A stretch of 64,000 bases of DNA from Pseudomonas sp. 7SR1 (GCF_900156465.1 NZ_LT707064.1:1586001-1650000), one strand, 5' to 3'; numbered from the stretch's first letter, positions 5,881-15,735 are shown. A program made the numbers and translations. The notes: generated from the sequence alone by a model not told the origin.

Positions 5881-8094
5881 TCAACTGGATTGCGCTTCGC
5901 TGTCGTCCTGCATGTCGTCCAGGTATTCCGGCTGGTCCGTCTGCTCCGGCAGTTCGGTGACGACGCTGAAGTCACTGATTTCGATGGCACCCTCCCCATG
6001 GCCCAGCAAGTGGAAGGAAAACGCCTTGCGCGCTTGAGGGTTATCGAAACTGATGTCCATCACCAGCGGCTGATCGGAGGTTACCGCCACGTCTGTCGGC
6101 AGGTCCATCGGCACATCCCGTTCGAACTCCTTGGCCTTGAGGGAAATGTAGGCCGCATGGTTCGCGTCCACGGCGCGGATATTCAGGCTGACACGGGTCT
6201 GGGAACCCTTGGGCATTTCCAGGTACTGGGCGCCGATCAGGTTATCGGTCCAGTCGTTGGAAACCTGGGCTGGAAGCGGGATCCTCTCGGAGCTGCCGAA
6301 CTGATAGCGCTGGTTCAGGGGCGTGGGCAGCAGGGTCTGGTCCAGTGCCACGGCCCGGGCCTTGATCAACCTGGCGCGCCGGCCGCTGTATTGCCCGGCA
6401 TAGGTGGCCTGGTCGGCGATGAAGCCTTCGCTGGCGTAATAACGGCACCGTTGCAGGAAGTCGCATTCGGTGAACGTGCCCTTGCCGTCGTGATAACGCA
6501 GCTTGCCGTTGGTGAACGACATGATTTCCCGACCCGTCGCGTAGTCCCTGAACAGCGAGCGGCCGGACAGTGACGTAGGCACCGCAAAACCGAAGTAATC
6601 GAGGACCGAGGCGGTCAGGTCCACATGGCCGTGCACACCGGGCTTGATCCTGGGCAACGGTTCCGGCGCCAGCGTCAGGTTGAACCCCCAGGACGATGCC
6701 AGGCGTATGTCGTCCAGCCCGTGGGACTCGTCCGAGGTAATGACCACCAGCGTATTTTCCAGGATGCCCTGACGTTCCAGGCCCGCCAGGAAACTGTCCA
6801 GGGCATCGTCCAGGTAACCCACGGCGGCCTGCTTGGCAGTGTCGTAGCGCAGCAAATAGTCTTCCGGCGCGGAATAGGGCTGGTGCGTACCGACCGTCAG
6901 CAGGGTGAGCATCCAGGGCTTGTCCGTTTGTTGCAGCTGCCCGACGTAGTTCAGCGCGCCTTCGAAGAATGTCCTGTCGTCCTTGCCCCAGGGGAAATCC
7001 AGGTAGGCCGGCTTGGTGAACCACTCCATGCCCAGGGTCGTGTCGAAACCGATATGCGGCATGATCCGGTCCTTGGCCATGAACCGCAGGCCAGCCCCTT
7101 GCAGGAAGTGAGTGGAAAACCCGTGCTGGCGCAGCTGCGCCGGCAGGCAGGCCCGGTTGCGCTGGGTCTGGTTCAGCATCTCGACACCCTTGGGTGTGCC
7201 GTCGTCGAGCTTGTCGTAGTCGCCACATAGCATTGCATAGAGGCCACGAATGGTCTGGTGGCTATGCAGGACATAATCGGGGGTGTTCATGCCGCGTTCG
7301 GCCCAGGCACTGAGGCGCGGCATCAGGTCTTCCTGGTAGCTGCTTTTCAACGCCTGGCGGTTGGCGCTTATGTAGGCGCCGGGGATGCCTTCCAGGGCAA
7401 TGATCAGGACGTTGCGCGCCTGCCCCGGCGCTGCCAGCAGTCTTTGTCCATCGAGGTCCAGCCGGGTAAGGCCTTCCATTGGTGGAGTGAGGACGTCTTC
7501 ACCGCCGTCGAGCCATAGCTGGGCCCGTTCCTGCCCGGCGGCAATGCCTGCGGTCACGAGCTGATGGGGCAGGTTGAACAGGTTCCACTGGTCTGCCTCG
7601 CTGGGGCGCCAGGATTGCACCGCGCCGTGGGCCAGCAACAGCAGCGTGGGCAATGCCCAGGCGTGGCGTGGCAAGCGTGGCGCCAGGGGCGGTGGGCTAG
7701 TCTTCTGGACCGCCAGCCAGAGCACCAGCGCCGTCAGCTGGAGGGCTGCCAGCCAGGGATGGGCGAAGCCACCGCTGGTGGAGTTCTCGACGAATTGCGG
7801 GTCGAGCAGGTAATGCAGGTCCGAAGGGTTGGGCATTCGACCGACCGCGCTGATCAGTTCGATATTGGCCAATGTCAGTGCACTCCAGGCCAGCAGTACG
7901 GGCAGTACCAACCATCCGGGACGACGGTGGAGCAGCGCGATCAGCAAGCCGCCGCTGCCCAGGTCCGACAGGTAACCCAGGGGCTCGGACCAGCCCAACG
8001 CCAGGCGCATGACCAGAGGAACGAGCAATACGCATCCGGCCAGGGCGACAAGGGAGGCGAGGGGATGGGTCAAAGCACGGTAAGTCTTGTTCAT
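5881..8094 (-). CDS. LtaS-family membrane phosphotransferase/sulfatase-fold protein
   Basis: The 737-residue protein has about four to five N-terminal membrane segments (to roughly residue 160) and a large periplasmic alkaline-phosphatase-superfamily domain. LIIALEGIPG places a metal-binding Glu near residue 235, HSHQTIRGLYAML gives the candidate nucleophilic Thr near 281, and VVITSDESHG supplies the later metal-binding Asp/His. In Gram-positives this fold makes lipoteichoic acid. In Gram-negatives related enzymes move phosphoglycerol or phosphoethanolamine onto periplasmic glucans or lipids, and that is the more likely role here. The C-terminal extension of about 200 residues beyond the catalytic core is unassigned. 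It is convergent with the halogenase operon and shares its terminator. Confidence 0.8.
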   Translation of the reverse strand: MNKTYRALTHPLASLVALAGCVLLVPLVMRLALGWSEPLGYLSDLGSGGLLIALLHRRPGWLVLPVLLAWSALTLANIELISAVGRMPNPSDLHYLLDPQFVENSTSGGFAHPWLAALQLTALVLWLAVQKTSPPPLAPRLPRHAWALPTLLLLAHGAVQSWRPSEADQWNLFNLPHQLVTAGIAAGQERAQLWLDGGEDVLTPPMEGLTRLDLDGQRLLAAPGQARNVLIIALEGIPGAYISANRQALKSSYQEDLMPRLSAWAERGMNTPDYVLHSHQTIRGLYAMLCGDYDKLDDGTPKGVEMLNQTQRNRACLPAQLRQHGFSTHFLQGAGLRFMAKDRIMPHIGFDTTLGMEWFTKPAYLDFPWGKDDRTFFEGALNYVGQLQQTDKPWMLTLLTVGTHQPYSAPEDYLLRYDTAKQAAVGYLDDALDSFLAGLERQGILENTLVVITSDESHGLDDIRLASSWGFNLTLAPEPLPRIKPGVHGHVDLTASVLDYFGFAVPTSLSGRSLFRDYATGREIMSFTNGKLRYHDGKGTFTECDFLQRCRYYASEGFIADQATYAGQYSGRRARLIKARAVALDQTLLPTPLNQRYQFGSSERIPLPAQVSNDWTDNLIGAQYLEMPKGSQTRVSLNIRAVDANHAAYISLKAKEFERDVPMDLPTDVAVTSDQPLVMDISFDNPQARKAFSFHLLGHGEGAIEISDFSVVTELPEQTDQPEYLDDMQDDSEAQSS

Positions 8095-8322
8095 GAAACA
8101 GGCCTTTGAAGGGAGTCAGCCGCACACCAACCCTGGGAAGCAGGCTTGTCCACAGGGTTTTGACTTGTCATTGAAAAGGGAATGGTAACAAGCGAAGCCG
8201 TCTATGGCCGATTGTCCTGGCGCGTTGCGCTGTGGTTCGCTTGCCCGAGCCTCTACAATGGCCGTGCGGTGCGGCTTCGGGCGCGCACAAAACTTGTATC
8301 AGGATTTCTCGTCGGGGGATGG

Positions 8323-9225
8323 ATGGACAGGTTCCAGGAAATGCAGGTGTTTGTCGCCGTGGCCCAGGAGTCGGGTTTTTCCGCGGCTGCGCGGCGTCTC
8401 GGATTGTCGGCAGCCAGTGTCACCCGTGCGGTGGCCGCGTTGGAACAACGCATTGGCACGCCTTTATTGGTACGCACCACTCGTAATGTGTATATGAGCG
8501 AAGCAGGCCAACGCTTCCTCGAGGACTGTCGGCGGATCCTGACCGACCTGCAGGAGGCAGAAGACTCGGCGGCCGGCAGTCACGCCCAGCCCCGCGGACA
8601 GCTGACGATTACCGCCCCCGTGCTGTTCGGCCAATCATTCGTTACCCCGGTGCTGGTGGATTACCTGCAGCAGTACCCCGAGGTCAGCGTCAATGCCTTG
8701 CTGCTGGATCGAGTTGTCAGCATGGTGGAAGAGGGCATGGACGTTGCCTTGCGGATCGGCGAGTTGCCGGACAGCAACCAGCATGCGGTGCGTGTCGGCG
8801 AAGTACGACGGGTCGTTTGCGCATCCCCGGATTTCTTTACTCGCCATGGCCGGCCCCGGCATCCGGAGGATCTGGAGCGCATGCCGGTGGTGGCATCTTC
8901 GGCCATTGGCCAGATCAGGCATTGGACCTTCCTCGACGCCGGGCAACCGTTGACGGTCCGGCCAGTGCCCCGCCTGGTGGTGACGGCCAACCAGGCCGCC
9001 ATCACGGCGGCCTGTCGAGGCCTGGGGATGACGCGGGTCCTGTCTTACCAGGTGGCGGGTGAGGTCCAGAGCGGTGCGTTGGAAATCGTGCTGGCCGACT
9101 TTGAACTGCCGCCCCTGCCGATTCACGTGGTGTACCAGGGAGGGCGCAATGCGCCGGCGCGGGTTCGCAGTTTTGTCGATTTCACGGTTAACGCTCTGCG
9201 CAGACACCCGGCCTTGAAAGGCTGA
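8323..9225 (+). CDS. LysR-family transcriptional regulator
   Basis: This 300-residue regulator begins MDRFQEMQVFVAVAQ, with the N-terminal winged helix-turn-helix in GFSAAARRLGLSAASVTRAVAALEQ and a LysR substrate-binding domain after about residue 90. A longer frame opens at 8182, but the ATG at 8323 follows a GGGGGA purine tract and gives the canonical family start. It is of the PA-type group that often sits next to glutathione S-transferase genes, and a GST follows 126 bp downstream on the same strand. The effector is unknown. The 228-bp spacer from the divergent LtaS-like gene contains TACAAT at 8254-8259, a possible -10 element. Confidence 0.88.
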   Translation: MDRFQEMQVFVAVAQESGFSAAARRLGLSAASVTRAVAALEQRIGTPLLVRTTRNVYMSEAGQRFLEDCRRILTDLQEAEDSAAGSHAQPRGQLTITAPVLFGQSFVTPVLVDYLQQYPEVSVNALLLDRVVSMVEEGMDVALRIGELPDSNQHAVRVGEVRRVVCASPDFFTRHGRPRHPEDLERMPVVASSAIGQIRHWTFLDAGQPLTVRPVPRLVVTANQAAITAACRGLGMTRVLSYQVAGEVQSGALEIVLADFELPPLPIHVVYQGGRNAPARVRSFVDFTVNALRRHPALKG

Positions 9226-9351
9226 GGCATTATTTCTCTTGGTGAAATGATGGATTGCGTTTCCGGGTGATTCTCCGATGTCCGGTGGAAGGGGAAGATG
9301 ACCCCATCGACGCCGTTCTGCTGATGGCGTCACTTCCAGCGGAGTCGCCCC

Positions 9352-9978
9352 ATGAAACCCATCAAGCTCTATCATTTCCCCCTTTCCGGCCATGCGCATC
9401 GTGTCCAGCTGATGCTTTCGCTGCTCGATCTGCCTGTCGAAGTGATCTTCGTCGACCTGGCCAAAGGCGCGCACAAGCAACCGGATTTCCTGGCCATCAA
9501 CGCGTTCGGGCAGGTGCCGGTGATTGACGATGACGGAGTGATACTGGCCGATTCCAACGCCATCCTGGTGTACCTGGCACAGAAATATGGCGAAGGTCGC
9601 TGGCTGCCCACCGATCCGGTCGGTGCTGCCCAGGTGCAGCGCTGGTTGTCGGCGGCGGCCGGGCCGATTCATTCGGGGCCAGCCACCGCACGCCTGATCA
9701 CGGTGTTCGGCGCGTCTTACAACGCCGAAGATGTGATTGCCCGCTCCCACGCATTGCTCAAGGTGGTCGACCAGCATCTGGGTGGTAGCGCTTATCTGGC
9801 GGGTGATGCCGTGACGATTGCCGACATCGCTGGCTACACCTACATTGCCCATGCTCCGGAAGGCAATGTATCCCTCGAGCAATACCCTCATGTGCGTGCC
9901 TGGCTGGCGCGCATCGAAGCCTTGCCAGGGTTCGTGGGCATGCCGCGTACCGCCGTCGGCCTGCAAGCACATGCCTGA
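9352..9978 (+). CDS. Glutathione S-transferase family protein
   Basis: The 208-residue protein starts [20 protein letters not shown], a thioredoxin-fold GST N-domain with a Ser/His pair near residues 12-14 in the usual activating position. [10 protein letters not shown] provides the cis-Pro loop that binds glutathione, and [11 protein letters not shown] binds the gamma-glutamyl group. The C-domain carries [11 protein letters not shown], the conserved N-capping/hydrophobic staple region. Length is normal. It probably conjugates or reduces electrophiles in the cytosol; the substrate is unknown. It may be co-transcribed with or controlled by the upstream LysR gene. Confidence 0.88.
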   Translation: MKPIKLYHFPLSGHAHRVQLMLSLLDLPVEVIFVDLAKGAHKQPDFLAINAFGQVPVIDDDGVILADSNAILVYLAQKYGEGRWLPTDPVGAAQVQRWLSAAAGPIHSGPATARLITVFGASYNAEDVIARSHALLKVVDQHLGGSAYLAGDAVTIADIAGYTYIAHAPEGNVSLEQYPHVRAWLARIEALPGFVGMPRTAVGLQAHA

Positions 9979-9995
9979 AGAAGTGGTCATCATCT

Positions 9996-10023
9996 GGGGT
10001 GGGGGGACGGTTCCTCTCACCCC
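9996..10023. terminator. Possible hairpin between convergent GST and wbpZ genes
   Basis: GGGGTG (9996-10001) can pair with CACCCC (10018-10023), followed by TTTGGCTTG. The stem is short with a long loop, so it is a weak terminator candidate. Confidence 0.35.
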
Positions 10024-10056
10024 TTTGGCTTGTTTCCCCTTCGCAGAAAGACCTTT

Positions 10057-11187
10057 TCAGGCATAGCTGAGCGCTTTTTCCTGCAGCAGCCCTTCATACA
10101 ACTCCACCCATTTGCGGCCCATTTCTTCAGCGGTGAACAACTGCTTGTAGCGGGCTTCTGCCTTGATACCCATTTCCTGGGCCCTGGTGGGGTTTTCCCA
10201 CAAGGTGCGCATCGCCTCACGCAATGCCTCGGGCTGACTGGGGGGGACGACAAGGCCGGTTTCGTTATGGATATTGATGTAGCTGGTGCCCGTACCGATC
10301 TCGCTGGAGATCATCGGCTTGCCGTACATCGCGCCTTCGAGCAGGGAGATCCCGAAGGCTTCGGAGCGCAGGTGCGAAGGAAACACGATGGCGTAGCTCA
10401 GTTCCAGCAGGGCCACTTTGTCCTCGTCCCCCTGGTAGCCGAGAAAGTGCACATTGCGCAGCCCCAGCGCCGCCGTCTGGGCGTGCAATGCCTTTTCCAG
10501 TGGGCCTGCTCCCACGATGACGACCGGGTAGTCCACCCCCTTGAGGGCGTCGAGCAGGATATGCAGGCCCTTGTAGTAACGCATCACACCGACGAACAGG
10601 AAGAAGCGTTCACCCAGTTTCGCTTTCCACCGGGCCATGCGCTCGGCGTCGGGCTGTGGGTAACTGGCCTTGTTCAGGCCATAGGTGATGACCCGGGTCT
10701 TGTCGCGGTACGCCTTCAGTACCTCGCTGGTCTCCACATAGTTGGGAGACGCTGCGACGATGCGATCGGCGCCGTTGAGAAAGCGCCGCATCAAGGGACG
10801 ATACAACTTGAGCAGGTGCCGCTGGCGAACGATGTCCGAATGGTAGGTCACGACGTAGGGCTTTTTTATGGAACTGCAGAAGTGCACCAGGTCCATCATT
10901 GGCCAGGGGAAGTGGTAATTGATCACGTCGGCTTCGGCCGCCAGCTCGCGAAACTTCCTGAATACGCTGTAGGAGAAACCTGTTGAAGCCAGCTGGAAAT
11001 CCATTCGGGTCTGATGGACGTCATGCTGTCGGATCCTGATCGGTCCTGAGGCGGGATGCTCGCTCAAGGCCAGGACGGTGTTATCGATACCCAACCGGTG
11101 ACTGCTTTCGCACAGTTGGAAAATGACTTGCACGATGCCACCCATGGAGTCAGGCAAATAGGTTTTGTAAAAGTGCAGGACTCGCAT
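10057..11187 (-). CDS. wbpZ: D-rhamnosyltransferase WbpZ (GT4, common polysaccharide antigen)
   Basis: This 376-residue GT-B glycosyltransferase of family GT4 starts MRVLHFYKTYLPDSMGG. The donor-site motif SEAFGISLLEG (EX7E) lies in the C-terminal domain, and FVGVMRYYKGLHILLDAL is the conserved hinge segment. In Pseudomonas aeruginosa WbpZ is the first D-rhamnosyltransferase of A-band O-chain assembly and adds rhamnose to the lipid-linked primer at the cytoplasmic membrane face. The order of the eight genes here matches that cluster. It is the last gene of the operon and starts immediately after the wbpY stop codon. Confidence 0.93.
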   Translation of the reverse strand: MRVLHFYKTYLPDSMGGIVQVIFQLCESSHRLGIDNTVLALSEHPASGPIRIRQHDVHQTRMDFQLASTGFSYSVFRKFRELAAEADVINYHFPWPMMDLVHFCSSIKKPYVVTYHSDIVRQRHLLKLYRPLMRRFLNGADRIVAASPNYVETSEVLKAYRDKTRVITYGLNKASYPQPDAERMARWKAKLGERFFLFVGVMRYYKGLHILLDALKGVDYPVVIVGAGPLEKALHAQTAALGLRNVHFLGYQGDEDKVALLELSYAIVFPSHLRSEAFGISLLEGAMYGKPMISSEIGTGTSYINIHNETGLVVPPSQPEALREAMRTLWENPTRAQEMGIKAEARYKQLFTAEEMGRKWVELYEGLLQEKALSYA

Positions 11188-12318
11188 TCAACCTCCCAGA
11201 ACCTGGCGATACGCGTGGGCGGTGACCTTCGCACAGCGTTCCCAGGTAAAAAGTGCCGCTTGTTGCAATCCCGCTTCCCGGCACACCTGCCAGTGCGAGT
11301 GGTCCTCTATCAATCGGCACATGGCGTCGCGCATGCCTTGCGGATCGTCGGGCTGGCAATAATTGCCTGCTTCCCCGGCCACTTCCGGCATCGCCGAGCA
11401 ACGGGTCGTGATGATCGGTATGCCGCTGGCCATGGCTTCCAGCAACGGAAGGCCGAAGCCTTCATACAGCGATGGGAAGATCAATGCCCTGGCCCCCGCC
11501 AGTAAATGGGCGACCTGTTCATCGGGCAGGTAACCTGCCAGGCAAACATGACCGCTGGCCATGGCCTTTTTCAACTCGTCGTTGAGTTGTGCGTGTTGCC
11601 ATCCGCTCATTCCTACTATGAACAAAGGAAAAGCCTGACGGATGGATTCAGGTAACCTGGCGTGCGCCCGTAGGGCTAGCGACAGGTTCTTTCGCGGTTC
11701 CAGGGTGCCGACACATAGGAAGTAGCGGCCTGCTTCCAGGCCATGGGCCTTGAGCACGGAGTCGACCGCCTCTGGGCTGCGCGGGTGGAAGCGCGCCGCA
11801 ACCCCCAGCGGGGCAACCCTGAGGCGCTCGGCCGGCAGGCCGAAATGCCGCTGGGCTTCATCGGCGATGAACTGCGAGTCGGTCAGGATCAACTGCGCCT
11901 GTTGCACCGCATGGTCCAGCCGCCGCTCGATTTCCCTGAGCCGCGCCGGCGGCTGCGTCTCGGGGTAGCGCAGGTGAGTCAGGTCATGCAGGGTCATGAC
12001 CGTAGGCCCTTCGAAAGCCAGCGGCCACAGGCTTGGCTCGTGGTACAGGTCGATGGTCTCGCAGCGACGTTGATCGAAGCGCCGCTGCTCCATCCAGCGT
12101 CGCGCCCGATACGCGCCTGGAACCTGTCGAAGCAGGGGAGCAAGGCGCGAATAACCCGGCAGGGTCGCTTGCGGCAACTCCGAGCTCCAGCCCCAGCCAT
12201 GGAACAAGGACAGCTGCACGTCCGGTTCCCGGGCCAGGGCCGTGGCCAGCTCCGCCACATAGTGGCCGATGCCGGTGCGAGGTCCCCTGAGGATTCGTGC
12301 ATTGAGGGCTATCCGCAT
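11188..12318 (-). CDS. wbpY: D-rhamnosyltransferase WbpY (GT4)
   Basis: This 376-residue GT4 enzyme begins MRIALNARILRGPRTGIGHY, a typical glycine-rich acceptor-side start. The C-terminal domain shows CVGTLEPRKNLSLAL and YEGFGLPLLEA, the EX7E donor-binding motif. In the A-band pathway WbpY and WbpX add D-rhamnose units with different linkages to build the trisaccharide-repeat polymer. It overlaps the wbpX end by 10 bp and abuts wbpZ, indicating one polycistronic message. The assignment rests on motif and gene order. Confidence 0.92.
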   Translation of the reverse strand: MRIALNARILRGPRTGIGHYVAELATALAREPDVQLSLFHGWGWSSELPQATLPGYSRLAPLLRQVPGAYRARRWMEQRRFDQRRCETIDLYHEPSLWPLAFEGPTVMTLHDLTHLRYPETQPPARLREIERRLDHAVQQAQLILTDSQFIADEAQRHFGLPAERLRVAPLGVAARFHPRSPEAVDSVLKAHGLEAGRYFLCVGTLEPRKNLSLALRAHARLPESIRQAFPLFIVGMSGWQHAQLNDELKKAMASGHVCLAGYLPDEQVAHLLAGARALIFPSLYEGFGLPLLEAMASGIPIITTRCSAMPEVAGEAGNYCQPDDPQGMRDAMCRLIEDHSHWQVCREAGLQQAALFTWERCAKVTAHAYRQVLGG

Positions 12319-13676
12319 ACCGGTTCCCTGTCGACGACCCCGTTGCCGCTGTGTCGCTCGATGCGTTCCACCAGTTGCTCACTGGCCTGGCGCCAGCTCA
12401 ACCATTGCCATTGATCCAAGGGGCGGGCGGCCGGAAATACGCCGCTGTGCTCCATGCCGGTGACCAGGTCCGCCAGGCTTTGAGGATCGTCGAGATCGAA
12501 ATAGGCCATGAATTCACCCCCGATTTCGCGAAACACCTCGATGTCGCTGCCCATCGCCGGAAGCCCGCGCTGCATGGCTTCGACCAGCGGCAGGCCAAAG
12601 CCTTCCACATAGGATGGAAACACCAATGCGGTGGCTTGCAGGTAAGCGTGTTCCAGGCTCTGGTCCGAGGCATCGTTGAACACGAACAGGCGTCGATGCA
12701 GTTGTGGATGGCGACGGATGCGTTCGATCAGGGCTTCGCATTTCCAGCCGATCTTCCCGATGATGCACAGCCGTGCCAGCGAGCCGGCAGCCCAGGCCCG
12801 TTCGAATGCATCGAGCAGGTATGCGTGGTTCTTGCGTGGTTCGATGGTGCTGACCATCAGGAACACCGGTTCGGGCTGCTCGAAGAGGCGCTGTAGCTCC
12901 CGGTCAATGGCGCTATCGGCGTCCGCCAGGTCCAGTTCGCTGCCCAGGTGGAAATAGTCGAACCAGCGCTCCTCCACGCGCTGTTCGCCGATACGGCGCA
13001 CCATTTCCTGGCGTACCTGGTCCCGGATGGTGGCGGAAATGGCGACATAGCCGTCAGCCGTGCGGGCGATCCAGTCGAACCAGCGGTTGAACACCTTGAC
13101 CAGTCCTTCGTCGCAGAATTGCGGATGGGTCAGGGGGATCAGGTCGTAGATCACCGAAACGATCCGGACGCCATCGCGCTTGAGCTGCTCGGCCAGAGGA
13201 AAGAAGTCCGCGTGCCAGGAGGAGTCCAGCATTACCAGGGTGTCGCCGGCCCGATGTTGCAGGGGCACGATGCGCGCCGGGGCCGGTTTATGTCTCAGGA
13301 GGCGGTCGATCAGGCGAATCGGAATGCTCAGGCAGCCAAAGGCAAACAGCCGGCAGCCTGCGTAGAGCAAGCGTCGGGCCCACAGCGACTGGTTGAAGGG
13401 CCGCCGCGATTCGAGGGTTCGCTGCGCGAGCCAGAAGAGATTGGCGGCTCGTTCCAGGCGCCCGCGCAGGCTGACCAGGTCCAGTCCCCTGTCTGGCAGC
13501 GGCGCGAGGCTTTTCACTTCGTAGATCTCGCCCCGGAACATCACCACGGGCAAGCATTCGCGCCCCTGGCCCTTCGTCGGCAGTTCACGGATGACGTTAC
13601 GTACCACCCGCTGGATGCCGGAGTTCGCCTTGGGATGTTCATAGACATAGGTGCACTCCACCAACAGGCGCGTCAT
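12309..13676 (-). CDS. wbpX: D-rhamnosyltransferase WbpX (GT4)
   Basis: The protein is 455 residues from the ATG at 13676, which overlaps the wzt TGA (ATGA). A longer frame extends upstream inside wzt but lacks a plausible start. MTRLLVECTYVYEHPKANSG and GIQRVVRNVIREL give the N-terminal acceptor domain. ISTIEPRKNHAYLL-type hinge sequence and VEGFGLPLVEAM (EX7E) give the nucleotide-sugar domain. It is longer than its partners because of an internal region around residues 90-200 that lacks recognisable motifs. Its role is D-rhamnan polymerisation with WbpY and WbpZ in the cytoplasm. Confidence 0.92.
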   Translation of the reverse strand: MTRLLVECTYVYEHPKANSGIQRVVRNVIRELPTKGQGRECLPVVMFRGEIYEVKSLAPLPDRGLDLVSLRGRLERAANLFWLAQRTLESRRPFNQSLWARRLLYAGCRLFAFGCLSIPIRLIDRLLRHKPAPARIVPLQHRAGDTLVMLDSSWHADFFPLAEQLKRDGVRIVSVIYDLIPLTHPQFCDEGLVKVFNRWFDWIARTADGYVAISATIRDQVRQEMVRRIGEQRVEERWFDYFHLGSELDLADADSAIDRELQRLFEQPEPVFLMVSTIEPRKNHAYLLDAFERAWAAGSLARLCIIGKIGWKCEALIERIRRHPQLHRRLFVFNDASDQSLEHAYLQATALVFPSYVEGFGLPLVEAMQRGLPAMGSDIEVFREIGGEFMAYFDLDDPQSLADLVTGMEHSGVFPAARPLDQWQWLSWRQASEQLVERIERHSGNGVVDREPVCG

Positions 13677-14938
13677 GGCAGCTCCTCTTGCGGTAATGCC
13701 TGGGCGGTGGACAGGCCTTGCCTCTGGATGCTGGTACGGGCCTGGAGCCAGGAGCAGCCGACGAAGTCTTCCTGACGGTTGTTGATGACGTGGAACACCA
13801 ACCCGTAGTCGCGCCACTCGAAATTGCGATCCAGGTGTGAATCCAGGCGCGACAGGCTCAACGCCACGGAATAGTTGCCCTTGCCCAGGCGCATGTCGAA
13901 ACTGAAACGGAAAGTGACGTGTTCGCCGGCCACCAGGTCGGTCACGGCCTGGTCCTGGCGATGGGTATTGATGCCGTACATGGGTTGTCCCAGGCGGTCC
14001 TTGATCAAAAATCCCAGCACCAGCCGCTCGATGTCCTGGCGCACTTCGACCCGGACCTGCAACACCACGGGCTGGCCGACTTCAGCCACTTCCACTGGTT
14101 GTCCCTGGCTGTTGAGCAATTGAACGTCGAGGATGCCGGCTTCGCCGGTACCGGAGATGGTACGCACCTGGCCATTGGCGAGCATCTCCTGGCGCACGAC
14201 CTGGCCTTCGCGCTGGGCCAGCATGGCGTTGTAGTAATCCATCACTTCTTCCGGCTTGCCGCGCATGGCCATGCGCCCGTTTTCCAGCAGGATGGCGGTG
14301 TCGCAGATCGATTGGATCGCCGAGCGGTCGTGGGACACGATCAACAGCGTGGTCCCGGCCTTGCGGAAGCTGCGGATGCGCTCGAAGCTCTTGTGCTGGA
14401 AGTAGGCATCGCCGACCGACAGGGCCTCGTCGACAATCAGGATGTCCGGGCGTCGGGCGGTGGCGACGCTGAACGCCAGGCGCATCTGCATGCCGCTGGA
14501 ATAGGTTCGTACCGGCTGGTCGATGGCGTCGCCGATCTCGGCAAACCCTTCGATCTGCGGCATCAGCGTTTCGATCTCCTCGACCTGCATGCCCAGCAAC
14601 TGACCGGCCATGAGGGCGTTCTGGCGGCCAGTGAAGTCCGGGTGAAACCCCATTCCCAGTTCCAGCAGCGCGGCGACACGCCCCTGCAGCCGGATGTGGC
14701 CGCAGGTGGGTTGGGTCGTGCCGGTGATCATCTTGAGCAACGTGCTCTTGCCCGCGCCGTTGACGCCGACGATCCCCACGGCTTCACCGGGCTGGATCTC
14801 GAAATCCACCCCCTGCAGGACCCAGTGCAACTGATGGCGCTGGCGGGAAAAGGGGATCAGCCATTCGAACAGCCGGCTCCAGCGGTTCGGATACTGCTTG
14901 TAGGCCTTGCCCAGGCCACTGACGTGCAAATATCCCAT
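13673..14938 (-). CDS. wzt: ABC transporter ATP-binding protein Wzt (O-chain export)
   Basis: This 421-residue Wzt has an N-terminal ATPase domain with Walker [15 protein letters not shown], signature YSSGMQMRLAF and Walker B DILIVDEAL. From about residue 250 to the end there is a beta-rich C-terminal domain of the type that recognises the non-reducing end or cap of the polysaccharide before export. The presence of that domain implies that the D-rhamnan carries a terminal modification. It overlaps wzm by one base and wbpX by four. It works with Wzm to move undecaprenyl-linked polymer across the inner membrane. Confidence 0.93.
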   Translation of the reverse strand: MGYLHVSGLGKAYKQYPNRWSRLFEWLIPFSRQRHQLHWVLQGVDFEIQPGEAVGIVGVNGAGKSTLLKMITGTTQPTCGHIRLQGRVAALLELGMGFHPDFTGRQNALMAGQLLGMQVEEIETLMPQIEGFAEIGDAIDQPVRTYSSGMQMRLAFSVATARRPDILIVDEALSVGDAYFQHKSFERIRSFRKAGTTLLIVSHDRSAIQSICDTAILLENGRMAMRGKPEEVMDYYNAMLAQREGQVVRQEMLANGQVRTISGTGEAGILDVQLLNSQGQPVEVAEVGQPVVLQVRVEVRQDIERLVLGFLIKDRLGQPMYGINTHRQDQAVTDLVAGEHVTFRFSFDMRLGKGNYSVALSLSRLDSHLDRNFEWRDYGLVFHVINNRQEDFVGCSWLQARTSIQRQGLSTAQALPQEELP

Positions 14939-15735
14939 CAGAGTTCATCCACCATTTCACCGCCGCGCAGGCGAAACATCCGCAAGCCCAGCACGCACAG
15001 CAGCAACCCGGCGACCAGCAACGGCAGCAGGGACTGCCAGGCCGGCCACTGGTTGTAAAGAAACAGGTTCTGGTAGCCCTGCATCAGTGCGGTCATGGGA
15101 TTGAGGGCCAGCAATCGCTGGATCGGCTCTGGCAGGATGGTGATCGGATAAACGATCGGTGTGAGCCAGAACCAGAACTGCAGGCAGATGCCGAACAACT
15201 GCCCCACATCGCGGAAAAAGACGTTGAGGATCCCCAGCAGCAGGCCCAGCCCTGCGGCGAATATCATCTGCACCGCCAGCAACGGCAGCAATGCCAGCAA
15301 CGCCATGCCAGGCCAGCGGCCGGTCAACAGGAGAAAGCCGAGGAACAGCCCGAGGATGATCGCGAAATTGATCCCCGCGTTGAGCAGCACGATCAGTGGC
15401 AGGCAGATCCTGGGGAAACTGATCTTCTTCAGCAGATTGGCATTCTCCAGAAACATGCCCTGGCTGCGGGTAGTGATTTCCGCGAAGAAACCCCAGGTGA
15501 GCAAGCCGGCGCAGAGGTAGACGCTGTAGGCCATGCCGTCTTCCACCCCCGGCAGGCGCGCACGCATGATGTGGGAAAAGATCACGGTGTAGACCAGGAT
15601 CATCGACAGCGGGTTGAGCACCGTCCACAGCGCGCCGAAGAGCGAGTTGCGGTACCGGGCCTGGAATTCGCGCTTGACGCTGCCCAGGATGAAGCCGCGA
15701 TAGCCCCACAGGGCGCGATGCAGGGTCAGCAGCAT
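14938..15735 (-). CDS. wzm: ABC-2 type O-antigen permease Wzm
   Basis: The 265-residue membrane protein has six hydrophobic segments and the ABC-2 polysaccharide-export signature region ARYRNSLFGALWTVLNPLSM near residues 26-45. It starts MLLTLHRALWGYRGFILGSV and ends at 14938, sharing one base with the wzt start. With Wzt it forms the exporter of the lipid-linked D-rhamnan chain. The start shares its first base with the end of wbpW, so translation is probably coupled. Confidence 0.93.
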   Translation of the reverse strand: MLLTLHRALWGYRGFILGSVKREFQARYRNSLFGALWTVLNPLSMILVYTVIFSHIMRARLPGVEDGMAYSVYLCAGLLTWGFFAEITTRSQGMFLENANLLKKISFPRICLPLIVLLNAGINFAIILGLFLGFLLLTGRWPGMALLALLPLLAVQMIFAAGLGLLLGILNVFFRDVGQLFGICLQFWFWLTPIVYPITILPEPIQRLLALNPMTALMQGYQNLFLYNQWPAWQSLLPLLVAGLLLCVLGLRMFRLRGGEMVDEL

